A stretch of DNA of 64,000 nucleotides from Incurvaria masculella (Eukaryota; Arthropoda; Insecta; Lepidoptera; Incurvariidae): assembly GCA_946894095.1 (NCBI GenBank), contig OX335642.1, positions 22,393,021 through 22,457,020 on the forward strand. The letters are read 5' to 3'. Shown in pieces: positions 62,566 through 64,000 of the stretch (within the stretch, counting starts at the first letter, position 1; every line of letters begins with the position of its first letter). The translations under genes were made by a program, and so were the position numbers. The notes beneath the pieces were generated by a model. It did not search any database. It had not been told where the DNA came from and saw only the letters and a program-made list of their open reading frames with translations.

Positions 62566-62963
62566 CCGATGACCTTGCTGGAAAATTGGCGGAATAGATT
62601 CGCAAGGGCCCACGCCGTTGGGAAAATATTACACAACCACTCTGTCCCGATGCCCTGCTAGAAAATTGGCGGAATAGATTCGCAAGGGCCCACGCCGTTG
62701 GGAAAATATTACATAACCACTCTGTCCCGATGCCCTGCTGGAAAATTGGCGGAATAGATTCGCAAGGGCCCACGAGGTTGGGAAAATATTACACAACCAC
62801 TCTGTCCCGATGCCCTGCTGGAAAATTGGCGGAATAGATTCGCAAGGGCCCACGCCGTTGGGAAAATATTACACAACCACTCTGTCCCGATGCCCTGCTG
62901 GAAAATTGGCGGAATAGATTCGCAAGGGCCCACGCCGTTGGGGAAATATTACACAACCACTCT
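62566..62963. repeat. 80 bp minisatellite, about five units
   Basis: Units start with GAAAATTGGCGGAATAGATT at 62581, 62661, 62741, 62821 and 62901, containing CGCAAGGGCCCACGCCGTTG, AATATTACACAACCACTC and CCGATGCCCTGCTG. Units differ at only a few positions, so the array is young. Since 80 is not a multiple of 3, the same peptide reappears in different frames on the minus strand; these frames are not genes. Confidence 0.95.
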
Positions 62964-64000
62964 AAAATCCGTCGAACCGTTATGATAATTGTATAGATTA
63001 GGCACCTTGAGCAATTGGCGGTTTCCATCGCTACGGCGGTCGCCGTGGACTTCCACATAGCCGCTCAGTAAAATTCCGTCGCAACCGTCCGTAATCGAAT
63101 TCAATTCCCGTACCGCAAAATAGGGCATCACGCGAACGCACCTAATTCCGACAACGCGCGACGGTAATTTATCTGGTTACATCAATAATATCAATCTAGT
63201 AATAAACAGTGTAATGAAGAGAGCACTCATCCTCTGCAATCTGCTTGCAACACGATCCAGCCACCTCGTACAGTTGTAAATGTCCTCAGGAACCAGTCTT
63301 CCATATCACAATCCTATAATTAATCTATTCACTCCCTAGCATGGTCACAGTTCATTTCCTAGCATTATCACAGTTCTCACCACCACTGATCGAATATCGG
63401 AATACATTCAAGGTTGAGAAAATTTGCGTTTCCCGGCGATAGCGTGCGTCACGGGACGTTGCGCGCTGCACCGCTGTCCGAACTCGAATGCCAAACTCCC
63501 GCGCTCGCGCAGCCCCCAAAACCATCCGGAAATCGTAAATCACCGCTTTCTCTAGAAGGGACAACGCAATTGTTCTTGAGTGCTACGAAGCCGCTGCGGC
63601 CCTACCATATACATATGCATACGTAGTATTTTAACAAATATATTTGAGGCGGTTGTCTCAAGATATCCTCAGGTGTCCATTTATTATAGATATATCAAAT
63701 TTTATAATTTGTAGGTTTTGAAGATTTATATTCAGGAATTGTCGTTTTTAGGATTCCGTACACAAAGGGTGCCAACGGGTCTGTATGTCAGCGGTCTGTA
63801 TCACATGAACGATCCTTTACGATGGTAAAAAAGGGTTCCGATTCGTAATTTTTTTGCTGGAAATATTCCTCAAGTACCCTTAGGGTGCACTAAGAAGTTT
63901 TTTATTTATTTCCTAATGGGGTGGCAAATTTTTTAGGCTGCGGTGAATGTACAGCACTACATTAAGCCGATCGGAGCCAGACGTCTTAACTATTTATTAC
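62964..64000. other. Right end, no gene recognised
   Basis: 63420-63620 is mildly GC-rich with short frames on both strands and no domain. 63745-63900 is a decayed GGGTTCCGTA repeat (TTTTTAGGATTCCGTACACA, AAGGGTGCCAACGGGT). The seventh exon of OR gene D was searched for by its conserved SYFTLL coding pattern and not found. Confidence 0.5.

Noticed and set aside
62519..63058. Repeated minus frames with the peptide ESIPPIFQQGIG
   Set aside because: They are produced by the 80 bp minisatellite read in successive frames, not by a gene.

Overview
This window is nuclear DNA of a moth or butterfly (Lepidoptera). It is AT-rich, its genes have many introns, and it is full of lepidopteran-type interspersed repeats: tRNA-derived SINEs, a repeat with '(C)CGTCCGTC' runs and GAGTCCGACTCGCACTTGGC ends, TTAA-flanked MITEs, and decayed LINE, gypsy and Penelope pieces. 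All coordinates come from reading splice sites and frames by eye. No alignment or database search was run.

The core content is a cluster of four insect odorant receptor (OR, 7tm_6) genes. Each has the same seven-exon design (535, 96, 193, 106, 99 or 108, 153 and 57 nt; intron phases 1,1,2,0,0,0). Two are on the minus strand (gene A, 5269-9040; gene B, 12653-20150). Two are on the plus strand (gene C, 41809-47573; gene D, 51380-61900, with its last exon not found and probably beyond the right edge). The two pairs point away from each other across a 21.7 kb spacer. A, B and C are intact (412, 415 and 415 codons). They are probably ligand-tuning receptors that pair with the co-receptor Orco, which is not in the window.

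The spacer holds two unrelated genes. On the plus strand is the 3' part of a gene for a small single-pass membrane protein with a repetitive tail ending in a PPPY motif (26916-27897). On the minus strand is a complete three-exon c-type lysozyme-like gene (32667-37072). It keeps the catalytic Glu but has Tyr where the catalytic Asp should be, and it lacks three canonical cysteines. At the far left, 4469-4631 (minus) is an excellent candidate exon of an unknown Cys-rich secreted protein.

Most of the remainder is mobile-element debris. Three different TTAA-flanked MITE families are present: four copies of a 550 bp family, two of a 350 bp family and one of a 376 bp element, several of them in OR introns. 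There is a 660 bp long-inverted-repeat element just after the membrane-protein gene, and an 800 bp imperfect palindrome between A and B. Three fragments of one non-LTR retrotransposon family, a broken gypsy integrase, a broken DDE transposase in an intron of gene C, a Penelope-like tail and an 80 bp minisatellite are also present. No tRNA, rRNA or CRISPR was recognised.
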